The translations under genes were made by a program, and so were the position numbers. A stretch of 64,000 bases of DNA, taken from NCBI GenBank assembly GCA_945862165.1, contig CAMAXI010000001.1, positions 372,001 to 436,000 on the forward strand, given 5' to 3'. The notes beneath the pieces are model-generated. The model did not search any database. It saw only the letters and a list, made by a program, of their open reading frames with translations, and was not told the origin of the DNA. Below, piece after piece: positions 20,462 to 29,458 of the stretch (position 1 is the stretch's first letter; every line of letters starts with the position of its first letter). This stretch comes from Chryseobacterium gleum (GTDB lineage: Bacteria; Bacteroidota; Bacteroidia; Flavobacteriales_D; Crocinitomicaceae).

Positions 20462-22171
20462 TTACTTTGACCATCTTTCGAAATATTTTTTCTGTGCTTC
20501 CGACTTTTCTTTACTTTCTTGTAAAAAATATTCTGGGTAATACCCTTTACTATCCAAGGTAATTTTCTTGTTTAAGAAAACACCCTTCCTTTTAACCATA
20601 ACCTCTATTTCATCTTGGTTAAAGTAACCCAACCAAGCGTCTAGATTACCATTAACATCCATTGCTTGAATAGCTATTATTTCATCTTCTAGCATTAATC
20701 CACTGATATCCGCAGGAGAATTTGGATAAATAGATTTTACGACAAAATAACTCCCTTGTGGTAAGGTTTTTACACCCAATTTAGATTGACTTATTTTATC
20801 ATTCGGTTTTGAGGCCATCTTCAAACCAATAGTATCGAATGAAGTTTGAAGTAATTGTGTATAATCAGTTACATTATGCACGTAATTTTCAAAGATAGTC
20901 GTAACCCTTGTTCCTGCGAACGATGCTATTGCATTCCTATAATCTTGTTCTGAAACCCCTTTGTTTTTCTGGTAAAAATCTTCGTATAAATGTTTCATAA
21001 CATCATCCAAGGAATATTTACCATCCGAATTTTTAATTATAAACACATCAAACACAAAAGACAACAAACAACCTTCTGTGTAGATTGAAACTTTACGGTT
21101 TGGTGCTCCAGGAACATACCCATCCAACCACGTATCAAAAGAAGATTGTGCAACAGAGTAATTGAATCTTGCAGGATTATCAAAATGTTTTTGCAGTTGC
21201 GCATTCATTTCATTGAAATATTCTTTTAAATCAAAAACACCACTCTTATATAAAAATAAATCTCCCATATAGGTTGTTACACCCTCACATAAAAAACCTA
21301 ATTCAGAATAATTCTCCTTTGTAAAATCATACGGAAATAATTCAATAGGACGTATTGCTTTCACATTCCATGTATGGTATAATTCATGGGAACTTACACC
21401 CAATAAATCTTTATAAGCATCTTTAAAAACAGCATAACTTGGCCCTAATAATAAAACGGTAGAGCGGCTATGTTCGACACCATGATATGCTCTAAACGGA
21501 ACAATTTGTGTCAAAAAATGATATTCTTCTACCGGAAAACTTCCAAATTTTTCTATTTGTTTTTCTGAAAAAGCAGTGAAATCGGGTATTAATTTCTCCC
21601 AATCTACCTTTACTTCCCCTTGAAACCAAACATGAAATAAAATCTCACCTACATTATACGAATTATGTTGTAAGGTGTTTGAACAAATAAAAGGTGAATC
21701 CGCAAGTTCATCAAAATCTTTTGCAAACAAAGTATGTTGATCCATCTCTAACGAAGAAGCAATAACGTATGTTGTCGGTAGTTTTAAATCCACAATTATT
21801 CCTTCTTTCTCTCTTCCAATTACGTACGTACAACAATTTACTGGATTTACATACAATTGTTCTTCCGATAAAAAAGTAGATCCTGCATTTAAGTCAGTTG
21901 CATAATATTCGTAGATCACGCGAATGATAGTCGCATTATTTCTTTGAACCTCCCAGCAATCTTTCGTTATTTTATGAAATAACAATTCCTCGTCTTTTTC
22001 ATTATATACTTTGAAACCCTTTACATTTTTAGCAAAATTACCAAGTTCATAACGACCTGGTCGCCATGCAGGTAATTGAATTCTCTCCACTTCATTCGTA
22101 GGTTCAAACTGCATTGAAATTTGAATGTACTGTGCGGAAGGGTTTTCTGTAGATAAAGTATAATGAATCAT
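20462..22171 (-). CDS. M61-family metallopeptidase (glycyl aminopeptidase-like) with PDZ domain
   Basis: A 569-residue protein. The N-terminal ~190 residues form the beta-rich M61 N domain (LPAWRPGRYELGNFAKNV). The zinc site is HELYH at residues 262-266 followed by TWNVKAIRP, the M61 signature; the third ligand is likely the Glu in LCEGVTTYMGD (about residue 297). A C-terminal PDZ domain (about residues 455-540) carries YPNSPADISGLMLEDEIIAIQAMDVNG. There is no signal peptide on the ATG-started product, so a cytoplasmic location is likely unless the true start is upstream. By family knowledge M61 enzymes release N-terminal glycine or other small residues from peptides. A weak -7-like sequence (TATATTTA on the minus strand, 22190-22197) lies 18 nt upstream. 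Confidence 0.9.
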   Translation of the reverse strand: MIHYTLSTENPSAQYIQISMQFEPTNEVERIQLPAWRPGRYELGNFAKNVKGFKVYNEKDEELLFHKITKDCWEVQRNNATIIRVIYEYYATDLNAGSTFLSEEQLYVNPVNCCTYVIGREKEGIIVDLKLPTTYVIASSLEMDQHTLFAKDFDELADSPFICSNTLQHNSYNVGEILFHVWFQGEVKVDWEKLIPDFTAFSEKQIEKFGSFPVEEYHFLTQIVPFRAYHGVEHSRSTVLLLGPSYAVFKDAYKDLLGVSSHELYHTWNVKAIRPIELFPYDFTKENYSELGFLCEGVTTYMGDLFLYKSGVFDLKEYFNEMNAQLQKHFDNPARFNYSVAQSSFDTWLDGYVPGAPNRKVSIYTEGCLLSFVFDVFIIKNSDGKYSLDDVMKHLYEDFYQKNKGVSEQDYRNAIASFAGTRVTTIFENYVHNVTDYTQLLQTSFDTIGLKMASKPNDKISQSKLGVKTLPQGSYFVVKSIYPNSPADISGLMLEDEIIAIQAMDVNGNLDAWLGYFNQDEIEVMVKRKGVFLNKKITLDSKGYYPEYFLQESKEKSEAQKKYFERWSK

Positions 22172-22232
22172 GGTTGAAGTTTTGATATGTAAATATAAGA
22201 ATTTTCGACTTGTAGATTAGAGCGTTTATTTT

Positions 22233-22412
22233 CACCTTTTAAGAATTGAGGGGTAAATGGTGATGTGTTTATTTGCATTGAGAGACCTCAATACTTTTTT
22301 TTACCATTGAGATCTTATTGAGAAATTAAGGAATGTGTGGAGATTGATTTAGTTGCATTGAGAGACCTGTGGTCTATTTTGGTTTATTCACCATTGAGGA
22401 ATTAAATTGACC
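22233..22412 (+). repeat. Plus-oriented copies of the ~82-bp ACCATTGAG...AGAGACC repeat
   Basis: This lies in the 463-nt gene-free stretch 22172-22634. A degenerate copy begins near 22233 (TTTTCACCTTT), a good copy at 22303 (ACCATTGAG to AGACCTGTGGTCT at about 22375) and a partial copy at 22390. The same unit occurs in three tandem copies at 47336-47580. The unit ends in the small hairpin AGACC-TGT-GGTCT followed by a short T run. No gene is supported here. Confidence 0.75.
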
Positions 22413-22419
22413 GAAAACA

Positions 22420-22545
22420 TACTTATCATCCTAAATTTCTTAATTACTGATAAAATCAAAACTATGTGAGCCAAGCGAAATCCTTAATTAACCTAAAACA
22501 GTTTGATGATTCAAAATAAATCTCCATTTCTCAATGGTAAAAATG
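22420..22545 (-). repeat. Inverted copies of the ~82-bp repeat, with GxxExxY-flank remnant
   Basis: Here the unit is in reverse orientation. CCTAAATTTCTTAATTAC (about 22431-22448) is the complement of the TTAAGAAATTTAGG in the 47-kb array, and CTCCATTTCTCAATGGTAAAAA (about 22522-22543) is the complement of TTTTTACCATTGAGAAATGGAG. Between them lies GTGAGCCAAGCGAAAT (about 22467-22482), which resembles GAGCAAAGCGAAAAT just after the GxxExxY stop codon at 48075. The remaining bases to 22634 hold no recognisable element beyond the lpdA leader. Confidence 0.6.
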
Positions 22546-22634
22546 CTTCTAGAATTTCAAAATAATCACATGGACAAAAATACTTTCCTAAATATTTATT
22601 AATTTCACACCACAAAATAAAAATCGAAATTATT

Positions 22635-24026
22635 ATGAATTACGACATATTAGTTATAGGAAGTGGACCTGGAGGATATGTGACTGCTATTCGCGCATCA
22701 CAACTAGGATTAAAAACTGCTATTATTGAAAGAGAATCCCTTGGAGGTATTTGCTTGAACTGGGGATGTATTCCAACAAAAGCATTACTAAAAAGTGCAA
22801 ATGTATATGAGTATCTTACACACGCTTCGGATTATGGAATTAAGGTAGAAGGTGGTTCTGCAGACTTTGAAGCTATTATTGCACGTAGTAGAGGTGTTGC
22901 TAATGGTATGAGTACTGGTATTCAATTTTTGATGAAAAAGAATAAAATTGATGTTATCAAAGGTTCCGGAAAAGTATTACCAGGAAAAAAAGTTGCTGTA
23001 ACTTCAGAAGACGGAACGGTAACTGAATATTCTGCGGATAAAGGAGTTATTTTAGCTACTGGTGCTCGTTCACGTCAGTTGCCAAATGTACCACAAGATG
23101 GTAAAAAAGTAATCGGTTACCGCGAAGCAATGACATTAGCTACACAACCTAAGAAAATGGTGGTAATTGGTTCTGGTGCAATTGGATTAGAATTCGCTTA
23201 TTTCTATAACACATTAGGTACAGATGTAACCATTGTTGAATTCCTTGGAAACATAGCAAATGTAGAGGATGAAGAAGTTTCAAAACAATTAGAGAAATCC
23301 TTCAAAAAATCTGGTGTTAAAATTTTAACTAATTCATCTGTTGAATCTGTTGATACATCCGGGACAGGTTGTATAGTAACGATAAAAACTGCAAAAGGAG
23401 AAGAAAAAATTGAATGTGATATCGTTTTATCTGCTGCAGGAATTGAAACAAATCTTGAAAATTTAGGATTAGAACAAGTTGGTATAGCAACAGACAAAGG
23501 GCGTATTTTAGTAAATGAATACTACCAAACAAACATACCTGGATATTATGCAATAGGTGATATCGTTCCTGGTCCAGCTTTAGCGCACGTTGCTTCTGCA
23601 GAGGGAATTATTTGTGTGGAACAAATTGCTGGTCACCACCCAGAACCTTTGGATTATGGAAATATCCCAGGATGTACGTATTGTTCACCAGAAGTTGCTT
23701 CTGTAGGTTTAACAGAAAAGGCAGCTCGTGAAAAAGGATTAGACATCAAAATTGGTAAATTTCCATTCTCTGCATCTGGAAAAGCAAGTGCAGCTGGAGC
23801 AAAAGATGGTTTTGTAAAATTAATTTTCGACGCAAAATACGGTGAACTTTTAGGCGCTCACATGATTGGTGCAAACGTTACGGAAATGATTGCTGAAATT
23901 GTAGCAATTCGTAAGTTAGAAGTAACAGGAGAAGCTTTAATTAAAACAGTACATCCTCACCCTACTATGTCTGAAGCAATCATGGAAGCTGCTGCAGCTG
24001 CGTATGGTGAAGTGATTCATATGTAG
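22635..24026 (+). CDS. lpdA: Dihydrolipoyl dehydrogenase
   Basis: A 463-residue flavoprotein that reoxidises the dihydrolipoyl groups of pyruvate and 2-oxoglutarate dehydrogenase complexes (and the glycine cleavage system) with NAD+. All family landmarks are present: FAD-binding GSGPGG at residues 9-14, the redox disulfide GGICLNWGCIPTKAL (Cys40 and Cys45), NAD-binding VIGSGAIGLEF near residue 178, the second FAD motif YYAIGDIVPGPALAH, and the active-site HPHPTMSE (His442, Glu447). Length is normal. It stands alone, without E1 or E2 genes, so it may serve several complexes. ATG 22635 begins directly with the FAD fold. A terminator follows at 24072. Confidence 0.95.
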   Translation: MNYDILVIGSGPGGYVTAIRASQLGLKTAIIERESLGGICLNWGCIPTKALLKSANVYEYLTHASDYGIKVEGGSADFEAIIARSRGVANGMSTGIQFLMKKNKIDVIKGSGKVLPGKKVAVTSEDGTVTEYSADKGVILATGARSRQLPNVPQDGKKVIGYREAMTLATQPKKMVVIGSGAIGLEFAYFYNTLGTDVTIVEFLGNIANVEDEEVSKQLEKSFKKSGVKILTNSSVESVDTSGTGCIVTIKTAKGEEKIECDIVLSAAGIETNLENLGLEQVGIATDKGRILVNEYYQTNIPGYYAIGDIVPGPALAHVASAEGIICVEQIAGHHPEPLDYGNIPGCTYCSPEVASVGLTEKAAREKGLDIKIGKFPFSASGKASAAGAKDGFVKLIFDAKYGELLGAHMIGANVTEMIAEIVAIRKLEVTGEALIKTVHPHPTMSEAIMEAAAAAYGEVIHM

Positions 24027-24071
24027 TATTTTGAGATAAAAGACTTTTAGATAAAAGACATAAGACTTTGG

Positions 24072-24099
24072 AGCCGTTTCGTAAGAGACGGCTTTTTTT
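24072..24099 (+). terminator. Rho-independent terminator after lpdA
   Basis: Stem AGCCGTTTC / GAGACGGCT (24072-24080 and 24085-24093; one G-T pair) closes a GTAA loop and runs into seven T. The preceding 24033-24066 carries AGAC-type words (GATAAAAGACTTTTAG). Confidence 0.85.
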
Positions 24100-24138
24100 A
24101 TTTGGAAGAATTTAGATTCAAAAATCATTCTAAAAATT

Positions 24139-25509
24139 TTATTCTAACACCATTTTTCTTCGGACAACTTCTCCTCCATTTATACTAATATCAAGAAAAC
24201 AAAATGTACTTACCCTAAACAAGTTATCGTTTTGAAATTGGATATCATTTGGGAAATCATGTTTTAATATCTTCCCTGTTGCATCATAAAGAACTATTTC
24301 ATTGATAATTTCATCCGATGAAATTTTAAGTGTATGATTGTTATATTGTATCGAAACATTCGCAATTTCGTTCTCGCTGATTGAATTATTACACATTGCT
24401 TTCATTTTAACCAACTTCGAAAAATCAATATAGCAAGCGTATTCTGGATGATCTATAAATGGGTTTCGATTTCCTTGTAACCAATAAATATATTCTTGTC
24501 GTGCAATTTCATAGTTATCCGGTGGATCTTGAAAATGCCACTTTTTAATGATTTCTTGCGACTGAACACTTGGAAAAATCCAATTATTATTTTGATTGTT
24601 GTAAGCAATGGACATATACATCATTGCTCTAGCTGCATTCCCTTTATGAGCGTCTCTAGGTTCATATACAATCTGTGTACCCGCATACCCTAACTTTCCT
24701 TCCAAATAAGCATAAAGCACTTTTCCAGTAACTTCTCCAAGTGGAAAATTATTTCTTACGGTATTTGCTTTCTCTAAATTTGTCGGATACAAATTATGCA
24801 GATCACTAAACTCTGGTAAAGGTGGATTATCTGCAGGATGTGAAGGCATCCATGAATGTGCAAAGGTATGCTCTCTACTGTACCCTTCTTTTGTCCAATC
24901 AAAAGGCATTTGAACAATTTTTCTTTCCCCAGAATAGACACATTGAACAAACGTTTTTCCCGCAATTGTATCTTGCAATTCAAGTGAAGAAAGCAACGTG
25001 TTTTTATACGAAGCATATGTTATAATCTTATGCTTTGAAATCAGATTTGATAAATTAGTAAGAAAATTAGGAGCTGTTAATGAAATCGATTCGTATAGAT
25101 CTGAAGTGGATAGTCCTAAAGTGGAAACTTTGAAAGATAATGGTTTTGCAGTAAGATAGATAACTTTTCCTTCTGATAGAAAGGTAGCATATATTGCGAA
25201 ATTATACGTCGTATTTGCCCTGACAGCCCTTGGTTGGAAAATGGTATCCAAGCTACATTGAACTACTTTAGCGTTCCCCACCATATCTCCCCTTAAGTAG
25301 CTCTTTCCATTTTCAGGAATCGAATTAACAAGTTCATTTTCAGAAACAAGCACCAAATAACTATGTGTAAAATCAACCCTGGAAAAAGAAACTTTTATGC
25401 TATATGCTGTTACTTCTTGTAACGTATATGTAATCGGATTACTAGATGGAATTTGAGAAAAACATGCGGAAAATGCAAAAAACAAAAGAAGTGATAGCCT
25501 TATTTTCAT
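24139..25509 (-). CDS. Secreted endonuclease I family nuclease with T9SS type A-like tail
   Basis: A 456-residue protein. The signal peptide (MKIRLSLLLFFAFSACFSQ) is followed by a fibronectin-like N-terminal region (residues ~30-135) and an endonuclease I domain (about residues 145-365). Family landmarks include YSREHTFAHSWMPSHP, FSDLHNLYPT, NNFPLGEV, YEPRDAHKGNAARAMMYM and a Trp/Asp-rich end. The last ~75 residues (ISENEIANVSIQY, IVLYDATGKILKH, GGEVVRRKMVLE) resemble a T9SS type A sorting domain, so export to the surface or medium is expected. Non-specific cleavage of extracellular DNA, perhaps for phosphate or nutrient supply, is the family role. It is transcribed from a promoter with the CGTATAAATACG dyad (25575-25586), shared with two loci near 59-60 kb, and is divergent from the S9 peptidase. 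Confidence 0.88.
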   Translation of the reverse strand: MKIRLSLLLFFAFSACFSQIPSSNPITYTLQEVTAYSIKVSFSRVDFTHSYLVLVSENELVNSIPENGKSYLRGDMVGNAKVVQCSLDTIFQPRAVRANTTYNFAIYATFLSEGKVIYLTAKPLSFKVSTLGLSTSDLYESISLTAPNFLTNLSNLISKHKIITYASYKNTLLSSLELQDTIAGKTFVQCVYSGERKIVQMPFDWTKEGYSREHTFAHSWMPSHPADNPPLPEFSDLHNLYPTNLEKANTVRNNFPLGEVTGKVLYAYLEGKLGYAGTQIVYEPRDAHKGNAARAMMYMSIAYNNQNNNWIFPSVQSQEIIKKWHFQDPPDNYEIARQEYIYWLQGNRNPFIDHPEYACYIDFSKLVKMKAMCNNSISENEIANVSIQYNNHTLKISSDEIINEIVLYDATGKILKHDFPNDIQFQNDNLFRVSTFCFLDISINGGEVVRRKMVLE

Positions 25510-25526
25510 CTCATTTAATTTTGCTA

Positions 25527-25586
25527 CAAGTTTACTATTGCTATTTCAGCAAAACAATCATAAATGCAAAATCGCGTATAAATACG
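25527..25586 (-). promoter_or_regulatory. Dyad-containing promoter of endonuclease I (copy A)
   Basis: On the minus strand, reading toward the gene: dyad CGTATTTATACG (25586-25575, perfect 5-bp arms), 17 bp, TTG (25557-25555), 20 bp, then a -7 box TAAACTTG (25534-25527, one mismatch to TAnnTTTG), 17 nt before the start codon. The gap from dyad to -7 box is exactly 40 bp, as in the copies at 58759-58818 and 60191-60250. Confidence 0.65.
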
Positions 25587-25631
25587 GTAGTTTATTACTT
25601 GATAAAACAAATAATTCACCCTAATTTTATT

Positions 25632-25655
25632 CTAACGAATAGTTCGTTAGTTTTG
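25632..25655 (+). promoter_or_regulatory. Palindrome overlapping the S9 peptidase promoter
   Basis: CTAACGAA-TAG-TTCGTTAG (25632-25650) is a perfect 8-bp inverted repeat with a 3-nt centre. Its right arm overlaps the -7 box TAGTTTTG (25648-25655), which ends 41 nt before the ATG at 25697. This is the geometry of a repressor operator; the regulator is unknown. Confidence 0.5.
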
Positions 25656-25696
25656 TAAACTATTAAATCAGGACACCTAAACTAAAAATAACACGA

Positions 25697-27883
25697 ATGA
25701 CTTTTAATAAAATTTTAAACCTATCCGTATTCCTTATAGTATTGTTATCGAACTCCCTCAACGCACAACAAACGCTTACCGTTGAGAAAATTTGGAAAAA
25801 CTATGAATTTTCAAGAAAGGGTGTAGCCGGATTTAATGGTATGAAAGATGGTCAACATTTTACAAAACTAAATCGAGTAAAAGACAGTACTACAATTTCT
25901 ATTCATACCTATAAAAATTATCAGGGAGCAGGAAATACGCTTATTGCAGCGAAAGATTTAGTGTATAAAGGAAAATTACTTCCAATTGATGGCTATGAAT
26001 TTAGTGCCGATGAAACGCAATTATTGATAACAACAGAAACTACACCTATTTATAGAAGAAGTTTTACTGCTAATTATTTTATTTTCGACTTTAAAACAAA
26101 AAAAATAAGTCCATTAGATGAAACCAAAACTGGCGCTACATTGGCGCAATTTTCTCCAAACGGCAAAAAGGTAGCATTTGTTTTTAAAAACAACCTATAT
26201 ATTAAAGATTTAGAAACTAATATAACAAGTACAATTACAACGGATGGTAAACAAAATGAAATCATAAATGGTACAACCGATTGGGTTTACGAAGAAGAAT
26301 TTGCAATTACTAAAGGTTTCGAATGGTCATTTGACAGTAAGAAAATTGCATATTTACGCTTTGACGAAAGTCAAGTAAAAGAATATAATATCGATTACTT
26401 TAAAGGAGGGCTATATCCTGAAAAATGGAGCTATAAATACCCGAAAGCGGGAGAAGACAACTCAAAAGTTACTGCGTATATTTTTGATTTACCTACCAAT
26501 AAAACACAAGTAATTCCATTAGCTAATTACGAATACATCCCAAGATTAAATTGGTCACCAACACAAAATACATTGGTGATACAGACTTTAAACAGACATC
26601 AAAATGAATTAACCTTCCATGCTGTGGATGCAAACACGCTTGCAAGCAAAATATTTTTCACTGAAAAATCAGACACATACGTGGAAGTAGACGAAAACAG
26701 TATGTATATACTTCCAAATGGAAAAGAATTAATTCGCACGAGTGAAATCTCTGGTTTTAAACACATTTACAGATTAAGCTTTAATGGTACACAAAGCGCT
26801 GTAACAACTGGCAATTGGGATGTTATTGAACTATATGGTATCGATGATAAAGCGACTACGGTTTATTTTGCATCCGCTGAAAAAGGAGCAATACATCAAG
26901 GTGTATATAAAATTGGAATTAACGGAAAAAACAAATTTCCTTTAAGTAATGAAACTGGTCACAATGTCGCGCAATTCACACCAGGTATGCAGTATTTTGT
27001 TTTGGATAAATCCGATGTAAATACTCCAAATAGTTATGAACTAAAATCAGAAAAAGGGAAGGTTCTGGCAGTTTTAGAAGATAATTCGGCACTTAACGAA
27101 AGATTAAAAAGCTATACTTTGGCGCGTAAAGAATTTGTAGAATTTACTGGTATTGGTGGTAAATTAAATGGTTGGATGATGAAACCGACAAATTTTGATC
27201 CGACCAAAAAATATCCTGTTTACATAAATATATATGGTGGTCCTGGTCAAAACACCGTAATTAACCAATGGGGAGGGAATGATTACATGTACCATCAATT
27301 ACTTACACAAAACGGATATATTGTCGTAAGTGTGGATCCTCGAGGAACACAATTTCGTGGTGTAGTACACAAAAAAGCTACCTATTTAAACATGGGTAAA
27401 TTAGAATTGGAAGATTTTATAGCCACAGCTACTGAATTAGGAAAGCTAGGTTATGTAGACAAAAACAGAATTGGTATTCAAGGATGGAGTTATGGTGGGT
27501 TTATGACATCGCTTGCTATGACAAAAGGTGCTCCAGTATTTAAAATGGGAATAGCTGTTGCTCCAGTGACAAATTGGAAATATTATGACAATATTTACAC
27601 AGAACGTTTTATGCGAACTCCAGCTGAAAACATGGCGGGATATGAAGATAATTCACCAATCAAATATGCTAAAAATTTAAAAGGTAACTACTTATTAGTG
27701 CACGGAACAGCAGATGATAATGTTCATTTTCAAAATGCATTAGAATTAATAAATACATTAGTTCAATCAAATATACAATTTGATCAATTTACCTATCCTA
27801 ACAAAAATCATGGTATCTATGGCGGGAATACCAGAAACCATTTATATAGCTTATTGTTAGCATACACCTTAAAAAATTTATAA
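25697..27883 (+). CDS. S9 family serine peptidase, dipeptidyl peptidase IV-like
   Basis: A 728-residue exported enzyme. The signal peptide is MTFNKILNLSVFLIVLLSNSLNAQ, followed by an N-terminal eight-bladed propeller (about residues 40-460; WVYEEEF, SKKIAYLRFDES and other DPP-IV repeat features) and a C-terminal alpha/beta hydrolase domain (about residues 480-728). The catalytic triad is visible: Ser598 in GWSYGG, Asp673 in HGTADDNVHF and His705 in YPNKNHGIYGG. The double-Glu-type motif in WVYEEEF, which anchors the substrate N-terminus in DPP-IV, is present, so release of Xaa-Pro (or Xaa-Ala) dipeptides in the periplasm or at the surface is the likely activity. It is divergent from endonuclease I, with a palindrome-overlapped promoter. 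No close downstream partner is seen. Confidence 0.93.
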   Translation: MTFNKILNLSVFLIVLLSNSLNAQQTLTVEKIWKNYEFSRKGVAGFNGMKDGQHFTKLNRVKDSTTISIHTYKNYQGAGNTLIAAKDLVYKGKLLPIDGYEFSADETQLLITTETTPIYRRSFTANYFIFDFKTKKISPLDETKTGATLAQFSPNGKKVAFVFKNNLYIKDLETNITSTITTDGKQNEIINGTTDWVYEEEFAITKGFEWSFDSKKIAYLRFDESQVKEYNIDYFKGGLYPEKWSYKYPKAGEDNSKVTAYIFDLPTNKTQVIPLANYEYIPRLNWSPTQNTLVIQTLNRHQNELTFHAVDANTLASKIFFTEKSDTYVEVDENSMYILPNGKELIRTSEISGFKHIYRLSFNGTQSAVTTGNWDVIELYGIDDKATTVYFASAEKGAIHQGVYKIGINGKNKFPLSNETGHNVAQFTPGMQYFVLDKSDVNTPNSYELKSEKGKVLAVLEDNSALNERLKSYTLARKEFVEFTGIGGKLNGWMMKPTNFDPTKKYPVYINIYGGPGQNTVINQWGGNDYMYHQLLTQNGYIVVSVDPRGTQFRGVVHKKATYLNMGKLELEDFIATATELGKLGYVDKNRIGIQGWSYGGFMTSLAMTKGAPVFKMGIAVAPVTNWKYYDNIYTERFMRTPAENMAGYEDNSPIKYAKNLKGNYLLVHGTADDNVHFQNALELINTLVQSNIQFDQFTYPNKNHGIYGGNTRNHLYSLLLAYTLKNL

Positions 27884-28066
27884 TAAATCGTAATACTTCC
27901 TTTTTTATTTCTTGTTGTAAGATGTGATTTATATTTCTTGGAGAGCAATTTACCGTATCTAATAATGAAATTTCCACAGAATAATATTTTATAAATCTTA
28001 TTCAAAAAAAGTAGCGGATTACATTATTGTTTATTAATTTAGTTGCGTTATAAAAAATATGACTTT

Positions 28067-29353
28067 ATGAGCGAAACGGCTAAAATTGAATTAGGAGGAA
28101 CAACGTATGAGTTTCCAGTAATCGAAGGAACAGAAAACGAAAAAGCGATTGACATTAGCAACTTACGTGCTGCTACAGGATATGTAACACTAGATACTGG
28201 TTACAAAAATACAGGTGCAACGACTAGTGCTATCACATTTTTAGATGGAGAGGAAGGTATTTTAAAATATAGAGGTTATCCTATTGAAGAATTAGCAGAA
28301 AAAGCAACATTTATTGAAGTTGCCTATTTGTTGATTTACGGAAATTTACCAACTGTTATTGAATTAGAAACTTTCCGTTCAAACATAACAAAACATACAT
28401 TGGTTCATGAGGACATGAAACAATTCTTTGAAGCATACCCAGCTAAAGCACATCCAATGGGGGTTCTTTCTTCTATGGTATGTTCTCTTTCTACATTCTA
28501 TCCTGAATCATTAGATCCTAACAGAAGTCCACAAGCAAAAGACTTGACTATTTTGCGTTTATTAGCAAAATTACCGACTTTAGCTGCTTGGGCATATAAG
28601 AATTCTACGCGTCATCCATTCATGTATCCAAAAAATGAATTTGACTATTGTAAAAACTTCTTGTATATGATGTTTGCAATGCCAACAGAAGAATTTAAAG
28701 TAGACCCTGTTGTTGTTGATGCATTAAATAAGTTATTTATTTTGCATGCTGACCACGAGCAAAACTGTTCTACTTCTACAGTTCGTATCGTAGGTTCATC
28801 ACAAGCAAATTTATACGCTTCGATCTCTGCAGGTATTTCTGCACTTTGGGGTCCTCTTCATGGAGGTGCTAATCAAGAGGTAATCGAGATGCTTGAGAAA
28901 ATTCATGCAGATGGAGGTGATGTTGATAAATGGGTGTTAAAAGCAAAAGACAAAGAAGATTCTTTCCGTTTAATGGGATTTGGTCACAGAGTATACAAAA
29001 ACTTTGATCCACGTGCAAAAATCATTAAAAAAGCATGTGATGATATCTTAACAAAATTAGGTGTTAATGATCCATTATTAGCAATCGCTAAAAAGTTAGA
29101 ACAAGTAGCTTTAGAAGATGAATACTTCAAAACTAGAAACTTGTATCCAAACGTAGATTTCTATTCTGGAATCATTTACAAAGCTTTAGGTATACCAACT
29201 GAAATGTTTACAGTAATGTTTGCAATAGGTCGTCTACCAGGATGGATTGCACAATGGAAAGAAATGACTGAAAACAAAGAACCAATTGGAAGACCAAGAC
29301 AAATTTATACTGGTGAAGTATTACGTCAATACGTTCCTATTGAAAAAAGATAA
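28067..29353 (+). CDS. gltA: Citrate synthase (type II)
   Basis: Condenses acetyl-CoA and oxaloacetate to citrate, the entry step of the TCA cycle. The ATG at 28067 gives a 428-residue protein starting MSETAKIELGG, the usual start and length for type II enzymes; the frame extends upstream only to a TTG at 28043, which is not favoured. Landmarks include ITFLDGEEGILKYRGYPIEEL, the histidine-bearing LHADHEQNCSTSTVR, GPLHGGANQEV, the active-site GFGHRVYKNFDPRAKI, and the C-terminal FTVMFAIGRLPGWIAQW with RPRQIYTG. The upstream spacer (27884-28066) holds no clear promoter match. A strong terminator follows. It stands as a single-gene unit. Confidence 0.96.
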   Translation: MSETAKIELGGTTYEFPVIEGTENEKAIDISNLRAATGYVTLDTGYKNTGATTSAITFLDGEEGILKYRGYPIEELAEKATFIEVAYLLIYGNLPTVIELETFRSNITKHTLVHEDMKQFFEAYPAKAHPMGVLSSMVCSLSTFYPESLDPNRSPQAKDLTILRLLAKLPTLAAWAYKNSTRHPFMYPKNEFDYCKNFLYMMFAMPTEEFKVDPVVVDALNKLFILHADHEQNCSTSTVRIVGSSQANLYASISAGISALWGPLHGGANQEVIEMLEKIHADGGDVDKWVLKAKDKEDSFRLMGFGHRVYKNFDPRAKIIKKACDDILTKLGVNDPLLAIAKKLEQVALEDEYFKTRNLYPNVDFYSGIIYKALGIPTEMFTVMFAIGRLPGWIAQWKEMTENKEPIGRPRQIYTGEVLRQYVPIEKR

Positions 29354-29401
29354 GATAGAAATTATGATTTATGGATTATAAATTATGAATTTATACACAA
29401 T

Positions 29402-29429
29402 AAAAAACCACCCATAAGGTGGTTTTTTT
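29402..29429 (+). terminator. Strong, probably bidirectional terminator after gltA
   Basis: An 11-bp perfect stem AAAAAACCACC / GGTGGTTTTTT (29402-29412 and 29418-29428) with a 5-nt loop. Its A-rich left arm and T-rich right arm let it serve gltA and the convergent rRNA methyltransferase gene. Confidence 0.85.
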
Positions 29430-29458
29430 ATTTAAATAAATTTTTTTTATTTAAATAA

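Noticed and set aside
22172-22634. A degraded coding gene in the spacer between the M61 peptidase and lpdA
   Set aside because: No frame longer than a few dozen codons with protein-like composition was seen; the content is explained by repeat copies in both orientations.
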